Shown piece after piece: positions 36,085-47,043 of a stretch of DNA of 64,000 nucleotides; within the stretch, counting starts at the first letter, position 1, and the number at the start of each line of letters is the position of its first letter. Source of the DNA: Voacanga thouarsii (taxonomy: Eukaryota > Streptophyta > Magnoliopsida > Gentianales > Apocynaceae); NCBI GenBank assembly GCA_026120185.1, contig JANUWF010001659.1, positions 5,704,001 through 5,768,000 of the forward strand, in the 5' to 3' direction. The notes under the pieces were generated by a model that was given only the letters and a program-made list of their open reading frames with translations, was not told where the DNA came from and did no database searches. The position numbers and the translations under genes were made by a program.

Positions 36085-39055
36085 CTATTTCAGCTCGGGA
36101 TACTTCCACTTAACCCATTCTTCTGATTCCCATGTGGCATCCTGAGTGCCATGGTGCTCCCACTGAATCTTAACCATCGGTATCTTCTTATTTCGTTGGG
36201 TCTTGACACTGCGGTCCAATATCCGCACTGGCTTCTCCACGTAGCTCAGATCTGGCTGTAACACCAATGGTTCATCATTCAATATATGACCAGGATCCGC
36301 ATTATTGTTCTTCAACTGTGACACATGGAACACATCGTGGATACCCGTCAACCCGTCCGGCAGGTCTAATTGGTAAGCTACCGGTCCAATTCTTTCCTTA
36401 ATAAAAAACAGCCCCAAATATCTCGGATTTAACTTTCCGCCCTTCGGATGCTTCAAAATCCCCCTATTAGGTGTTAGCTTCAGAAATACACGGTCCCCGA
36501 CTTGAAATTCCAATTCTCTTCTTCGGTTGTCCGCATAGCTCTTCTGCCGGCTCTGAGTCGCCTTTAACCTCTCCCGAATTAGTTTCACTTTATCCAACAT
36601 TTCTTGGACACAGACCTCTTCAGTTTTGCTCACATGTCCATCTTCCGTCCAACTCCAATACAACGGTACCTGACACTTGCGCCCATACAACGCTTCGTAC
36701 GGTGCCATCCCAATCGAGGCCTGATAGCTGTTGTTATAAGATAGTTCGGCATACGGTACACACTTAATCCACTTATCCCCGAAATCCAGGACACAAGCTC
36801 TCAACATATCTTCCAATATTTAGATCACCCTTTCTGATTGCCCATCAGTCTGCGGATGCGCCATCGTACTGAATTTCAATTTCGATCCCATTGCCTCCTG
36901 GAATTTTCCCCAAAAGCGAGAAGTAAACCTCGGGTCTCGATCTGACACTATGCTCGACGGTACTCCATGAAGTCGAACTACTTCTCGAACATATGTCTGA
37001 GCCAGCTTCTCTATAGAATCCCTCACATTTACCGGGATGAAGTGGGCCGACTTGGTCAGTCGATCCACCACCACCCATATGGCGTCCTTCTGGGTCTTTG
37101 ACATGGGAAGTCCGGTGACGAAATCCATAGTCACCTCCTCCCACTTCCATTCTGGCACTGGCAATGGCTGCAATAGCCCTGCTGACTTCCTATGCTCCGC
37201 TTTAACTTTCTGGCAAGTAAGGCAAGTTGACACATACTTGACCACATCTTGCTTCATTCCGGACCACCAGTGTGCTCTTTTCAAATCCTGATATATCTTG
37301 ACCTCTCCCGGATGAATGACGTACTTGCTCTTGTGAGCCTCTTCCAAAATCCTGTCCTTTAATTGCTGCTCCCCGGGTACACACAATTGGTCCATGAAAT
37401 GAAGAGTTCTCGCCTCATCATGACGAAATTCGCTATCTGGTCGCTTAAGTTCCTTATCCTTGAAAATTTGAAACTCGGCGTTGCTTTGCTGAGCTTCCAC
37501 TATTTCTTGCATCAAATTCGGCACCAACTTCAAATTGCTGATGACGATTCTTTTGTCTTGTACCTCTGCCCTTCTACCCAATACATCCTGAACTACTTGC
37601 ATTTCCTGCACCTTCAGTCTAGCCATTCCAACATTTCTGCTTAGGGCGTCTGCCACAACGTTGGCCTTCCCGGGATGGTAGTTGATCGGGCAACGGTATT
37701 CCTCCAAGAATTCCATCCACCTTCGTTGCCTCAAGTTCAAATCCTTTTGAGTGAAGATTTACTTCAGACTCTTATGGTCGGTGAACACCTCGTACTCGGC
37801 TCCATACAAGTAGTGTCGCCATTTCTTTAGGGCGAACACTATAGCTGCCAATTCCAAATCGTAAGTGGGGTAGTCCACTTCATGGGGTCTTAGCTTCCGA
37901 GAAGCATAAGCAATTAATTTCCTATCTTGCATCAACACCACTCCCAGTCCTTCTTTTGAAGCATCGGTGTATAGCGTGCAAGGTTTGCCTTCCTCCGGTA
38001 GACTTAATACCGGTGCTGTCATCAGTCTCTTCTTTAATTCTTGGAATCTTTTCTTGCATTTTTCATTCTACACGAACGGAACATCCTTTCTCAACAAACG
38101 GGTCATTGGCGATGCGAGCGTCGAGAATCCCTTAATAAATCTTCGGTAGTATCCGGCCAATCCCAAGAAACTCCAGATCTCAGTAATATTCTCCGGTTGC
38201 TTCCAGTCTGATACCGCCTCGACCTTTGCCGGATCTATCTTGATTCCTTCCTTGGTCACCACATGGCCAAGGAATGCCACACTGTCTAGCCAGAATTTGC
38301 ACTTGCTGAATTTGGCATATAGCTTGTGTTCCCGCAATTTCTCCAACACGAGCCTCAGATGCTCCGCATGCTCCTCCGAACTCTTGGAGTAGATCAAAAT
38401 ATCGTCGATGAAGACCACCGTAAACTTATCTAGATAGGGTCAGAATACTCGGTGCATCAGGTCCATGAATACCGCTGGAACGTTAGTCATCCCGAACGGC
38501 ATCACCACGAACTCAAAATGTCTATAGCGGGTGTTGAAGGCTGTCTTGGGGATATCTTCCTCTCTTATCCGCACTTGGTAGTAACCTTGCCTAAGATCCA
38601 ACTTGGAATAGCAACTGGATCCTTGCAGCTAATCAAATAGCGCGTCAATCAGTGGAAGAGGGTACTTGTTCTTAATCGTCAAATTGTTCAGCCCTCGGTA
38701 GTCGATGCATAGCCTCAAGGTTCCATCCTTCTTCTTTACAAATAGCACAGGCGCTCCCCAGGGCGACGCGCTTGGTATGATATAGCCTTGTCCTACTAAC
38801 TCTTCCAACTGCTCTTTCGACTCTTTCAACTATGCCGGTGCCATCCGGTATGGAGTCCGGGATACTGGTTCCGCTCCGGGAACTAAGTCTATTGTGAATT
38901 CTACTTCTCGGCTAGGAGGTAGAGAATCAAGCTCCGCTGGGAATACATCGGGAAAATCATTCACCACTTCCGTGTTCTCCAGAGTACACTGGTCCTTAGG
39001 CTTGTTCATCACATAACCCAAATAACCCTAACATCCTTGCCTTAACAATTTTCGG
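36085..39055 (-). pseudogene. A-full pol: RT, RNase H, integrase, chromodomain; protease deleted
   Basis: One frame throughout, with seven stops at 39028, 38830, 38629, 38440, 38068, 37759 and 36820 (lowest base of each codon). Order: RT entry FPDVFPAELDSLPP...[41 protein letters not shown], catalytic [11 protein letters not shown]; RNase [29 protein letters not shown]; integrase HHCC zinc finger (Y.IHPG, CLTCQ), catalytic MDFVTGLP, VSDRDPRF and DGQSERV; C-terminal PVRILDRSVK...MVKIQW..H..QDATWESEE, a chromodomain-like tail ending YPELK. Upstream, KLLRQGC abuts gag GLSP, so gag C-terminus, zinc knuckle and protease are missing. Several stops fit C-to-T decay (CGA to TGA at 38440, CAG or CAA to TAG or TAA, TGG to TAG). 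Confidence 0.95.
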
Positions 39056-39724
39056 GGCTTAGCCCCTTGACGAACTGCCTCGTCCTATTCTGCTCGGTGC
39101 GACCAATCTTCGGCAGTATTTCGACAATTGCGTAAAACGTGCCGCATATTGAGCCACTGACATGCTCCCCTGCTTCAGATTCTGAAATTCGTCCTCCCGC
39201 TTCTCCACACTCCACTGAGGGATGTACTCAGCCCTGAAGGCTTCAACGAAGTTGGACCACAACCATTCTTGCTCATCCATCACCCAATCCTCTTAGACCT
39301 GCTGCCACCATGCCCGAGCTGGCCCTCTCAATCGAAAGGCTGCAAACTTAACCATCTGCTCCTCCGAATACTGGAGCGTTGTGAAAATGTCTTCCATTTG
39401 TTTGACCCATTGCTCGGTCTTCTGGTCTTGCTCGGCTTCACCCATAAAGATGGGCGGTTGGAACTTTAAGAATTTCTCCAGTGCCTCGTCTTCCCCTCTA
39501 GAGTGCCTTCGCTCGGTCAGCGTCTGAAGAATCTCGGCCACTTTGTTGAGTGCCTGGCCCATTGACACATCTACTGGGGAATCAAACCCCATGCCCATCT
39601 CGGGTCCACTTTGTCCATTACCCTGATGGGGTGATTGCATCTGTTCAGTTTCAACTTTCGGTGCTACCCGGTCTACTTCTGGAATCCTTCTGGCTGAAGA
39701 AGCCGCACGTCTCTTGGGTGCCAT
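39056..39724 (-). pseudogene. A-full gag (capsid region), truncated
   Basis: Start chosen at 39724 (MAPKRRAASSARRIPE), not the upstream in-frame Met at 39769, because gag of this clade starts with such a basic stretch. The retrotransposon gag domain follows: FLKFQPPIFMGEA, EQWVKQMEDIFTTLQYSEEQ, FRLRGPARAWWQQV, stop TAA at 39293-39295, then WSNFVEAFRAEYIPQW and EFQNLKQGSMSVAQYAARFT. A frameshift near 39095 is needed to reach EQNRTRQFVKGLSP, after which the sequence jumps into pol. No CCHC zinc knuckle remains. Gag would build the particle; this copy could only make its first 143 residues. Confidence 0.92.
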
Positions 39725-39983
39725 TCTATACCATACCCCAGATGTTAAATGTATGCACTCAAGTATCAAATTATTTTAGTGGTGCAAGCATACATGGCCA
39801 AGTATGAATAGAAAGAAGTCAGATGCAACTTATTTAAAGGATTGCTCATAAACTTTGATTTCAAAAATTGACTTGCATAAATCCAAAATTGTGAATAGAA
39901 CATAAAATTGAAAATCTTTGTCATACTAGTTCTCGAAAGACAACAAATAAATAACCATCTAAAATAAAATAACTCTTAGTTCT

Positions 39984-40514
39984 CTAATCCTCATCCGAAC
40001 CCTCATCATAAGCCACATACAACCAACCCCCAGTGTTCTTAGAAAAATCTACTCCGTCCCCGCTAGCAAATCCCTCCATCGGCTCCTTCCCAGGGCGCCT
40101 AGAACTCTCTCCGGCCTCAACTCGGCTGAAGGAAGGGATGAAAGAAGGCCTAGGTGGAGACTCATAGTCTATCTCCCCCGGGTCATCACTAGCTGCTGCT
40201 AAATCCACTTCGGGATTAGGAGGGTAGGGTTCAGACTCCACTATCATCACATCATCCTCACTGTCAGAGCTTATGTCTATCACCGGAATTGGAGGTGGCT
40301 CTAGGATTTGGACCTCGTCCTCACTGCTATCCTCCATAAGGTCAAACTCATCATCACTGCTATCCTCTATAGGGATAACCTCGACATCAATGTTATCCTC
40401 TATAGGGAGAACTGGCTGAGAGGCAGGCTGGGGAACTAGAAGGTCATCCTGGTCTAGATAGTAAGGCGGGTGCCACTGCTGCCCTTTCCTTGCTGTCCTA
40501 AGCAGTCTAACCAT
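39984..40514 (-). CDS. Acidic leader ORF of A-full, 176 aa, unknown function
   Basis: First ORF after the primer site (about 85 nt downstream), in the same sense as gag and ending 260 bp before it. Uninterrupted, with start MVRLLRTARKGQQW. Basic first 15 residues; then a long acidic region (about 36-112) with short repeats of I/M-E-D-S/N; a Pro/Ser-rich part with a basic SSRRPGK patch (137-143); and an acidic tail GSDED. Hydrophobic cores next to acidic-serine runs resemble SUMO-interacting motifs: VIPIEDSSDDE (46-56), VQIL (68-71), VIDISSDSEDD (78-88), VMIVESE (89-95). No enzyme or capsid motif. Extra ORFs before gag are known in some plant gypsy lineages; I do not recognise this one. Its intactness may be chance, given its short length. 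Confidence 0.7.
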   Translation of the reverse strand: MVRLLRTARKGQQWHPPYYLDQDDLLVPQPASQPVLPIEDNIDVEVIPIEDSSDDEFDLMEDSSEDEVQILEPPPIPVIDISSDSEDDVMIVESEPYPPNPEVDLAAASDDPGEIDYESPPRPSFIPSFSRVEAGESSRRPGKEPMEGFASGDGVDFSKNTGGWLYVAYDEGSDED

Positions 40515-40599
40515 CCTACAACATTAACAAAATAGGTTAGATAAGATTTAAACTTAAATAAATAAATCATAAATCATCAATAGTTGCCTATAACCTAGT

Positions 40600-40610
40600 C
40601 TCTGATACCA
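40600..40610 (-). other. Primer binding site of A-full
   Basis: The minus strand reads TGGTATCAGAG, complementary to the 3' end of plant initiator-Met tRNA, two bases inside the 5' LTR. It fixes orientation and the 5' LTR boundary. Confidence 0.93.
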
Positions 40611-40612
40611 CA

Positions 40613-42935
40613 TGTAACACCCCGAAGCCTAGGCCCGCCAGGGCCGGGGATGTCGCCCCGTCCAAAGGACAATGGGTATTTATAACTAGGCCACACAAAT
40701 AAATTGCGGAATAAAAATAATATTTAACCTAAAAATTTATTACAACCCAAAGAAAACTTCAAGAATAAATCCATGAATTCCAAAACAGAACCATAAATAA
40801 AATTATCCACTCTCGCCTCCCCAAAGCAATACATAAAATCAAAAGACACATTCTCCTCCAAAGCAGATATTACTAGCCACTCAACTTCACAGCAGGATCA
40901 TCCTGAAATCATGATAGAAAGGTGATGAGACAGAAATCTCAGTAAGTCCGTGTGTGCTTTGGGTGTTTACTGAAAACAGTTCGTGGATGCAAAGTGTGAA
41001 ACTTTTATAAGAGAAACATTGGCAAGCATCAAGCATTAGTCAAAAGCAAGAGTGGCGTTTTGGCTTATCTAGCCGTACACAAGTAATGAATTCAACCACT
41101 CGAAAGAAAGGGATATGGGTTACCACACGTTCGGCCCCATAACCGGTCAGAATGCCGACACTTTGTTCAGACTGACAAAAGTAGGTGATCGGCCTACTGG
41201 GCAAGATACTCCTCATTCTCTATACCCAAACAACAACCGGGTGTCCATTCCAGCAAAACACAGTCACTTGACTGAAAACAAACTGCTAGCTCGGACCGGC
41301 ACGACTCACTGGACTGACATCTTATTTGGGAATGACTCACCCCTCAGAGATGGCCACCTGCTGAGAGACTTACCCTAACCCTTCAAAGACTAGTCCTAGT
41401 AGTCCACCCATATTGAGTACTCAACGACGTTTCCCACTTGGGATAAAATGAACAAAGCATTGCTCTTCACGAAAATAATAATTTGAGGGTTTCTAAAGTT
41501 TTGGGAACAATCAGTTTTAGAAAGAGTTTTAAGTTTGTGAAACCTGCTCAATAACTTTTAAATAATATAAGTGTTGGAAATAAGAACAAATTCAACCCTC
41601 AATTGCCTTCAGATAAACGAGTGTCCATACATTCCACATTTAGCATGCCATAAGGAAAACATTTTCACGTCGATAGGTTTTATGCAGGAGCATACCTGAT
41701 TCTTGCTCACAACAACAAGGTCTCGAACAGCTGACCTAACCCCACATGGGTAAATACAAATCTTAATCAATTTCAAGTCACAAACCACTTCCTCAATTTT
41801 AAGTCAATTCAATTCACTACTACCATGATCCTAGTGTCCCAAGCTTTAAGATAAAATAATAATTAAATAGGTTTATAAGCTAAGTTTAATTCGTAATTTA
41901 AAATAATTAATAGTTTGGGAAATAAATTCTAATAAGTTGAAAGTTTAAACCTTGTTAGGAAAAATTTAGAGTTCATTTGATCAAGCGTCATAGATGGTAT
42001 TAGGTAAAATAGTGATTTAATGATAGTTTAGTTGTTAGAAAATATTTGATAGCTAAAACTAGTTAAGATTAAATTTAATAAGCCTTTCTTGGAAAATATT
42101 AAGTAAATCCTTTAGGGTTTTGATTTAGTAAATATTTTACTAATTATGAATCATTCTCATAAAGCTTTAATTGACTCTTTATTTTAAATAATATTTATTT
42201 ATCTTATTTTCTAGCAAAAATTATTATTTATTTGACTAAAATATCCTTTATATATATAATAATTCCAAATCTACCCTTCCTAGGGTTTTTTCAAAAATAC
42301 TAGCAATATTATTTTATTGAGTATTTTATGCATAAAGTGAAAAATAGTTTTAGGATAATTAGATCATGATCAAATTTCTATGGCCATCCTCAACCGAGAA
42401 CATGCACAATCCTTCAATTCATCAATTCACCAAATCAACCAAATCTTGCATCTAGACATAGATCTAAATTTATTAAGACCTGCTTTAACCTCTACTAGCA
42501 TAAATATGAACAAGGCTTAAACAATCCCAAATGAATAAAAATCCTATTCACCAACGGCGGCATAATCTCTAGCATGCTTTATCACAAATACTACCTATGA
42601 CATGCATCAAACCTCAAATCAACATACAATCAACCAAGATAAACCTTTCATGCATAAATCCCATCTCCTTCACAATCATACAATTGCTCATGCTTCAATC
42701 TCAACAATAAATATATACTCAAATCCTACCACCATTCACCTTTTAACAACAGCATCCTAGGGAAACGATTCTAGAGTTTAAAAGAAGGATTGAAGGTACT
42801 TACTTAGTTGATGAATGCTTTGGAAGAGTTTAGAGTAGATCTCAACTCCTAGATGGCTAATCTTGTCCAAGAGAGGTGGCGAAAGCATGGTCATGGAAAA
42901 AGAGACCATTCGGCCAAGAGAGGGAATTTCGGGCC

Positions 42936-42979
<44 letters not shown>

Positions 42980-44883
42980 ATTAGTATGTTCATTCACATA
43001 ATTTCTCATTGGAGATCAGGTTTGTAGAAGACGAAGTTGATAGAGTAAATTTACCTTGAAGATGTTCTTGACCTTCACAATAATTTCTGGTTTTGATCCA
43101 AAGTAGCAAGATGATTTGAGGAGTTTGATGTTAATAATGGTGTTGATGGATTCACAGCAAAGAGTAGATCAAATCTGGAGATTTTCGTGAGGGTTTGAAG
43201 TGGTTTGAAGGTGTATTAGGTGAAAGAAGGTAGTAGGTGTTCTTGGTGTAGTGTGTGTGTTCTTGGTGGCTAGAGAAAATCGAGAGAGGGAGGTTGGGAG
43301 AGCTGCCAAAATTTTGTAGGGTTTAGGGAGTTGTTTCTCTGATTTGGAAGGGAAAGGAAAGGTTAGTTGTTACAATCCTTGAAGAATATTTTTAGGAAGA
43401 GAATTTGGAAACTAGATATTCTAAGAATATCTTGATTATTTGGACAGCTTTGAAGTCTCCTATGGCCGACTGAATGTGCAGCTTTTCTGAGGAATTAAAG
43501 CTGGTTCAATGAGGCTTATGATGGCCGAAACTAAGGTGCACAATGGTGAAGAAGATGTCTAGTCAATGGTGTAAGATTTTATGGAAAGTTGCTAAACAAG
43601 ATGGCTGAAATTTTGGAAACCAATCAAGCTTAATTGCAGGGATTTGTTGGAGAGATTTTCGGAGAGCCATTGCTGCCTTTCGTCCAGAAGCTCAGGGGAA
43701 CCATTGGAGCTCTGTTAATGGTGGTTTAAGGGATGTTTTGACCGAAGTAGGTTGGTGTTTTGGCTGGAAGAAGAACAGGGAACAAAGCTGGACATTTGAC
43801 TGCCCAGAATTTTGCTGCACAGCATTTTCTGGGCAGAATTTCGTCTGCCACTTCCAGCTGATTTGCAGCGATCTGGGAGGGGGGTTTCAGGGGTATTCAA
43901 GGCTGGTTTCTAGCCTTCTTCATGGAGGAAAAACATGGCTAAGGTGCTGCACAAAATCTGGAAGAAAACAGCTTGGTTTTAAGCCTCCAATGTAGTGATT
44001 TGCCTAGGATTTTTCACTGGTTTTGCTCAGTCTTTGTGCAGTCTGAAAATGGCAGAAATAATTCATGTTTCAAGCTGAACTTAAGGCCATTTTTCTGGCA
44101 TCATTTTGAAGGGAATGTTAGCTAAGAATTTTGACATTTTGAAGGTACACAAGCTGGAAAATTTCAACTCATTCCAAGAAGGAAGGTGAACTAGCTATAG
44201 AGTGAAATTTCTGCAAGCTTACTAGAGGGATTTTCCTCTTGACATTTCCCACAATTCGTTCACATTTTCCAGACCATGAGAAGCCTTTTACTAGGACATT
44301 TTGATCCTAAAAGACCTCAGCCCTCTACTGAATTTTTTGGAAAGGAAAAGGGTAGAACACTTTGATCAAACTAAGGAGTTGAAAATTAAGAAAACTAAAG
44401 GTCAAGGGGGAATGAATTCCCTTTAAGAATTTCGAGTAAAGCAAAGGTGTGAAATGAGAATTCTCCTAACATGCCTCTCCTAGGTCATTATCATCACCTT
44501 GCTCTAGGCCCTTAAGGCCGAGACTAATCCCCCCTAAGCAAAAATAAAATTTTAATTAAACTAAAGCTTCTATGATGGAATTCGAACCCAAGACCTTAAG
44601 AATTAATTCTAAGTCACTGACCACTAAACTACAACCACTCTTGTTGCTATTTTTACTAGAAAATTAATTCTTATTCCTTCCACAAGCTATCTCCCTATTT
44701 TCACCTCGGGTAAAAATTACCATTTTGCCCCTCTCATATAATACTCACCAACAAGACTTCAAAACAATAAAACTCAAATCCAAAGGACATAAAATCATAT
44801 GAAAATGTATGTAATCATGAAATAAAGCATGATATGCATCCCAACCCCCTTACTCTACGGTTGGTTTTGACTGGGGTTTCACA
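40613..44883 (-). mobile_element. 5' LTR of A-full
   Basis: 4271 bp, TG at 40613 and CA at 44882-44883. It retains the 56 bp deleted from the 3' LTR (41188-41243). (GA)n at 42938-42977. The element's promoter should lie in this LTR, read leftwards. A short sense ORF (42993-42778) through the GA tract is shared with the other A LTRs. ORFs such as 41115-41378 are antisense to the element and unsupported. Confidence 0.95.
44575..44636 (-). promoter_or_regulatory. tRNA-like module in the A-full 5' LTR (U3)
   Basis: Same A-box and B-box-like arrangement as at 35728-35791, with a few substitutions (B-box-like gggttcgaattcc kept). Confidence 0.55.
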
Positions 44884-46392
44884 ACTTGACTTCCTGAACT
44901 CTTGGGTGGTCATGATGTGTTGCTTGATACCACTCAGGATCTGGGAATATGTGTTTATTAATTGATGAATTAATAAACCAATCTTGATTAGATTTAATCG
45001 GATTAATTCTAATTAATTATGGATTATTAATCTCAAAGACGTTTGGATTAATTCATATTCTCTACCAATTGATTGGGAAACCTAATAGGTCACACACAAT
45101 AGGGGAATATATACTCAAGATATTATTTGATAATATTGTGGGGTTAATTGAAGAAAAACCCGAAGGGTGATTCACGTGAGAAAAATAGTAGCCACCTAAA
45201 CCTTCACTTCTTCTTCTTTTTCTCTCTCGATTTGATCTTGAAGAGGAACCCTAGCCGCCACTTAGAATTTCTGCTAACACAGAAAGCTACGTGCTTAAGT
45301 ATTCCTCTGTGTGGATTACTATTAGAGATAATCACACATTGTGATTATAGTGGGTAGATTTTCAACTCACGTGGAGGTTAATCATGAGAATTGCTGGATC
45401 ACGCCTCAACTTGAAGAAGAAAATTTTGTTCTTCGCACTATCACCCAAAGGTAAAAGCTGTTGCCTTTATTGTCATTATGTCTTGTTTTTCACACATAGA
45501 AGAGTCCTGGGAGGGTATCTCAATTTATTTTCTGCTGCGCTGTATGGGATATGAGCCTGAGATACCAAACAAATAGGACATTGAGATGAGTCGTCCTGGC
45601 TAGCCGTTTAGCACCTGGCAATTGCCGCGACTGCGGGCACATATTATTTTGAGTCATTCGCTGAATACCACTCAGTACGTTTAACTCCTTGCCTCCTCGA
45701 TAGTGATTGATGTCAGGATTGGGACCCCTAGCTTATGGTGGCAAGAGTATGCTGCGGTACATTTGGTATGCTGTGGTATACGTATTGTTTATTCTAAGTA
45801 GTAGCTGCGGTGTACTTTTCTGGCGACTCACGATTGAGTACTGTAGGCTGCGGTCTAAGTACAATGATACGTGCAAATTGAGTGTTGTAGGCTGTGGTCT
45901 CAGTACAATGGTACGTGGCACTGATGGCAAAGACTGCAGGCTTTGCATACAGGCCGACCTTCTGCTAGAGAAGTGCATGTGATTTGGAAATTAGGGTAAT
46001 AATTTGAATGTAAAATATAGTTTTCTAAAAATGATTGAGTTCTAAATAAACTTTTTCTTAGAGTTTTGGAATTGTTTCCAGTGAACAAACGAAATGCTTT
46101 CGCCACAAAAGTTTTATGTACTCTGTTTCTTTCATAAAGCACTAGCACACATGGGGCTCACTAGGTGATTTATCACTCACACGTATCTTTTATCTTACCT
46201 TTTGTAGGATCTGGAATTGAGTAGACCTACGGATAGAAGAATGGTACCACAGTGTCAGCGGTATAGGTCTTGGACAACTTCCATTTTTTATTGTGTACTT
46301 TATTACTATTATGGTTAGAGATGGCATGTATGAGATTCTTTGATATATGTATATGTATGGCCATCAATATGGGATATTGTATGAATCTGGAC

Positions 46393-46423
<31 letters not shown>

Positions 46424-46532
46424 TCATTTCTTTGGTTTTCGTTATAAAGACTCCCTATCTGGATAATTAGACGGGGCGACACCCGGTGTTGATATGTTTC
46501 CATTGTTATCTTAGTAGGGGTGTTATATCGCG

Positions 46533-47029
46533 GGTTCTGGAAAAAAATTGTTTTGAGCCACTATAGTTTCTATAAAGCTGGGCGCAGTTTCCATGTGCAT
46601 TCTTCAATGAGCTAGTTGCGGCTCGTAGGAGATAAATCTCCCTAGTTGGCCGTGGCTGGGCTATCAAATAGCCAATCCAATCGCGGCTTTCTTCTGCAAT
46701 CCATTTGCAATTTTTCTATTCCTTCTTTAGGTTTTCTTTAGGGATTTTCTATGTTGATCCAAGCACCAAATTTTGTTCCAAAATTTGTAAAATAAATTAA
46801 AATATAATTTCAAATGCCTATGCCTTACAAAATGAGGCGTACACAAATTCTACAGAATGCGATTAAAAATAAATTATAGGTGCCTATGCCTCCACACGCG
46901 AGGCTACACAAAATCTACCTATATTAAAAACTACGAGAGATCTATACAATCACAAAGATTATACTTTTATTAGTTAAGGAACCACTTTTCCGGTTATTGA
47001 CCCTAAGCATGCTTCTAGATTAAAGCATA
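46533..47029 (-). other. Copia-alpha leader, primer-proximal part
   Basis: Lies between the C2 TSD and the primer site. AT-rich with a few GC-richer patches. No coding potential seen. Confidence 0.7.
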
Positions 47030-47041
47030 GCTCTGATACCA
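47030..47041 (-). other. Primer binding site of copia-alpha
   Basis: The minus strand reads TGGTATCAGAGC, a full match to the usual initiator-Met tRNA site, two bases inside the 5' LTR end (GGATCCTTCA). Confidence 0.92.
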
Positions 47042-47043
47042 TA

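Larger units (their letters stand above)
31825..44883 (-). mobile_element. A-full: full-length Del/Tekay-like chromovirus (Ty3/gypsy), 13.06 kb
   Basis: Perfect 5-bp TSD ACTTG at 31820-31824 and 44884-44888. The LTRs (31825-36039 and 40613-44883) both run TGTAACACC to TTTCACA on the plus strand. Minus-strand order: 5' LTR, primer site for initiator Met tRNA, acidic ORF, gag, pol (RT, RNase H, integrase, C-terminal chromodomain-like tail), polypurine tract, 3' LTR. LTRs of about 4 kb plus the chromodomain point to the Del/Tekay lineage. It is the youngest layer of the nest by position. Coding defects and a loss of zinc knuckle plus protease mean it cannot be autonomous. Confidence 0.95.
30943..45571 (+). 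mobile_element. Solo LTR B1, split by the full-length element A-full
   Basis: Pieces 30943-31824 and 44884-45571, about 1.57 kb together. It starts TGTTAGTGTTGTGCCC and ends GAGATACCAAACA, with TSD GATAG (30938-30942) and AATAG (45572-45576), one change. It aligns with B2 and B3. The unoccupied state of the A-full target site is visible in B2 at 17535-17555 (caagtcacttgacttcct). No internal copia domain, so solo. Confidence 0.9.
27872..46527 (+). mobile_element. Solo LTR C2, carrying the B1/A-full nest
   Basis: Begins TGTAATACCCCACAC at 27872 and ends GGGGTGTTATA at 46527, flanked by TTGCG (27867-27871) and TCGCG (46528-46532), a 5-bp TSD with one change. LTR pieces are 27872-30942 and 45572-46527, together about 4.0 kb. 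The right piece aligns with 5568-5608 plus 7137-7701 of C1. It is gypsy-like, judging from its ends and the shared U5-like end with family A. It lies in the copia-alpha leader. Short ORFs in both pieces have no support. Confidence 0.88.

Noticed and set aside
36471..40000. Plus-strand ORFs opposite A-full pol
   Set aside because: The minus strand has continuous RT, RNase H and integrase homology; the plus ORFs have none.
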